From Paenibacillus peoriae (GTDB lineage: Bacteria; Bacillota; Bacilli; Paenibacillales; Paenibacillaceae), in contig NZ_CP092831.1 of NCBI RefSeq assembly GCF_022531965.1, forward strand, positions 1,950,001-2,014,000: a stretch of 64,000 nucleotides of DNA, written 5' to 3'. Position 1 is the stretch's first letter. Every line of letters starts with the position of its first letter. The notes under the pieces are model-generated. The model was given only the letters and a program-made list of their open reading frames with translations. It made no database searches and was not told the origin of the DNA. Both the position numbers and the translations under genes were made by a program. Shown piece by piece: positions 62,446 through 64,000 of this stretch.

Positions 62446-64000
62446 CTAGCGACCTCCCTTCACACTGCGTCGAGCTTTACCCGGAGGAACCGTATTGCCT
62501 GCTAAGCCTAATAAGTTCTCGGTGTTTGGCTGGTCTGTGCGCAGTTGTTCCATTTCCTGTTTGATGGAATCCAGCGAGTGGCCCAGTTTTTGCATTTTTT
62601 TGCGAATTTCATCATCGCTATTGGATTCAAGCATGATTTTATACAAACTTTTTTCAATGGATTCTTTCTTCTCAAACTTCTCCAGAATAACGTCCAATCC
62701 GCCAATGACCATCTCAAACATATTTATTTTTTCATGCAGCAGATGTAGGATATGCTCCTCAATCGTTCCGGTTGTGGACAAGTTGAAAATATTAACATCA
62801 TGCGTCTGTCCAAGTCGATGCACCCGTCCGATCCGCTGCTCCACGCGCATGGGGTTCCACGGTAAATCGAAGTTAATCATATGGTGACAAAATTGCAGGT
62901 TAATGCCTTCACCACCCGCTTCGGTGGCAATCATGACCTGAATGCGCCCACGGAACAGATCCATCATCCAATCCTTGCGTCCACGGTTCATACCGCCTCG
63001 GTAAGGAACAGCAGATAGGCCACGGTCACGGAAATAGTTCAGCAAATACTCCTGTGTGGCTCTGTATTCTGTAAAAATGATCACCTTTTCGTTCATCTGA
63101 CGGATAAGCTCGAGCGCCTTTTCTGCTTTGGAATTGGCCTTGATCGCTTTAATGTGTGCAACCAAATCCCAGACACGATCGCGTAGGGGAGAGTCTGGAG
63201 CCATTTTTTTAGACAAATTGACCAGCGTCACGAACACAGCGTCCCGGCTGCTGCACACTTCCCGTTGAAGGGTAACGAGAGACAGCATGCTACTTAAATT
63301 TCCGCCATTCGCCTGGTATTGCTCTTTGACAAAAGAGGTTACCCCATCGTACAGCGCTTGCTCTTCCGGCGAAAGTTCCAAGTGAATATTGGAAACATTT
63401 CGTTTGGTGAATTGAACTGGGCCTTCTCCGCGACGATTGCGGATCATGACTTTAGACAGCTCATCCTTGAGCTGATCTTCATTTTTGGGCAGACGTTTAT
63501 CTACAACAAAGTTGGCTGAAAAATCGCCATGTCTTCCCAATTGACCGGGCTTGAGCAGTGTAATCAGGTTAAACAGCTCAGACAGATCGTTTTGTACAGG
63601 TGTCGCTGTCAGGAGCAAACAATATTTTTTACGCAGCTTCATAATGAACTGGTAGTTGGATGTCTTTTTATTTTTCAGCTTATGGGCCTCGTCTATAATG
63701 AGCAGGTCATAATCGGTATCTAGCAGGATGTTACTATGGGGCTCTCGCTTGGCAGTATCCATAGAGGCCACGACAACCTCGGAAGACCAAGAATACGCTT
63801 TTTTCTGGGCGACAGCGGGAATACCGAATTTGCTGTTCAGCTCACGCACCCATTGTAGGACCAGGGATGCGGGTACAAGAATAAGCACTTTGGAAGCCAG
63901 CCCGCGAACCAGATATTCCTTTAGGATCATTCCAGCTTCGATCGTTTTGCCCAGGCCGACTTCATCGGCAAGAATGGCACGTCCGGACATTTGAAACAGT
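62446..64000 (-). CDS. yqhH: SNF2-family DEAD/DEAH helicase YqhH, 5' end cut by window edge
   Basis: At least 518 codons are open to the window edge; the methionine at 63990 is internal (LFQMSGRAILADEVGLGKT). Motifs in order are Walker A ADEVGLGKTIEAG, II DEAHKLKN, III LTATPVQNDLSELFNL, V GGEGINLQF and VI RVEQRIGRVHRLGQ. These are SNF2/RapA helicase motifs. The N-terminus missing is probably 30-60 residues. It remodels protein-nucleic acid complexes and may aid RNA polymerase recycling as RapA does, though this is unproven for YqhH. Confidence 0.93.
   Translation of the reverse strand, partial: LFQMSGRAILADEVGLGKTIEAGMILKEYLVRGLASKVLILVPASLVLQWVRELNSKFGIPAVAQKKAYSWSSEVVVASMDTAKREPHSNILLDTDYDLLIIDEAHKLKNKKTSNYQFIMKLRKKYCLLLTATPVQNDLSELFNLITLLKPGQLGRHGDFSANFVVDKRLPKNEDQLKDELSKVMIRNRRGEGPVQFTKRNVSNIHLELSPEEQALYDGVTSFVKEQYQANGGNLSSMLSLVTLQREVCSSRDAVFVTLVNLSKKMAPDSPLRDRVWDLVAHIKAIKANSKAEKALELIRQMNEKVIIFTEYRATQEYLLNYFRDRGLSAVPYRGGMNRGRKDWMMDLFRGRIQVMIATEAGGEGINLQFCHHMINFDLPWNPMRVEQRIGRVHRLGQTHDVNIFNLSTTGTIEEHILHLLHEKINMFEMVIGGLDVILEKFEKKESIEKSLYKIMLESNSDDEIRKKMQKLGHSLDSIKQEMEQLRTDQPNTENLLGLAGNTVPPGKARRSVKGGR

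Overview
The window looks like chromosomal DNA from a low-to-mid GC, endospore-forming Gram-positive rod, most likely a Paenibacillus of the P. polymyxa kind. The reasons are strong AAGGAGG-type ribosome binding sites, frequent TTG starts, a hemE-hemH-hemY operon of Firmicutes order, a YtpB-like terpene synthase, RelQ, YqhG/YqhH, YqzE, YitT, YesL and YugP homologues, and a 17-bp box at amtB that fits the GlnR/TnrA consensus. The species is inferred, not shown. I saw no insertion sequence, prophage, CRISPR array or rRNA.

Layout. 1-3.2 kb: a partial THUMP RNA methyltransferase, an O-methyltransferase and an MFS exporter. 3.4-7 kb: the heme operon hemEHY. 7-13.8 kb: CapA-like protein, GDPD phosphodiesterase, FAH-family hydrolase, DUF92 membrane protein, TetR regulator and a large ABC-F ATPase. 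13.9-17.9 kb (minus): M42 peptidase with a LapA-like protein, oligoendopeptidase F with a possible secreted isoform, and two small proteins. 18-26.6 kb: cold shock protein, two MATE exporters, terpene synthase with pfkA, a DUF3906-like protein, a DUF4015 glycoside hydrolase-like protein and YitT. 26.7-33 kb: a CshA-type helicase with a long leader, a YesL-like protein, a structured RNA that folds like 6S RNA, DUF1499, tpx, rhomboid, LysR and YugP. 33.5-38.4 kb: MerR, then amtB flanked by two GlnR/TnrA-like boxes and followed by a DUF294 nucleotidyltransferase-like gene and a DEDDh exonuclease, then a TlpA-like thioredoxin. 38.4-49.8 kb: cimA, dinB, ferredoxin, L,D-transpeptidase, a 48-residue membrane protein, pyrD-relQ-DUF309, a membrane thioredoxin, an RsmB/NOP rRNA methyltransferase and a pseudouridine synthase. 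49.9-57 kb: diguanylate cyclase, glycosyltransferase, YkvI, DedA, xpt, small unknowns and tRNA-Leu(CAG). 57.3-64 kb: msrA, divergent polysaccharide deacetylase, CwlD-like amidase, YqzE, a secreted unknown, YqhG and the truncated SNF2 helicase YqhH.

Most of the region is housekeeping and stress physiology: heme and pyrimidine synthesis, isoleucine precursor synthesis through citramalate, rRNA modification, peroxide and methionine-sulfoxide repair, (p)ppGpp and c-di-GMP signalling, and cell-wall enzymes. The least ordinary parts are the 6S-like RNA with its own promoter and terminator, the amtB operon with flanking GlnR/TnrA-like boxes and an NTase plus exonuclease where glnK would be expected, the pepF gene with two good starts (one adding a signal peptide), the extended RelQ beside pyrD, and a perfect 19-bp hairpin after the ferredoxin terminator. 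All start choices and RNA folds were made by eye.
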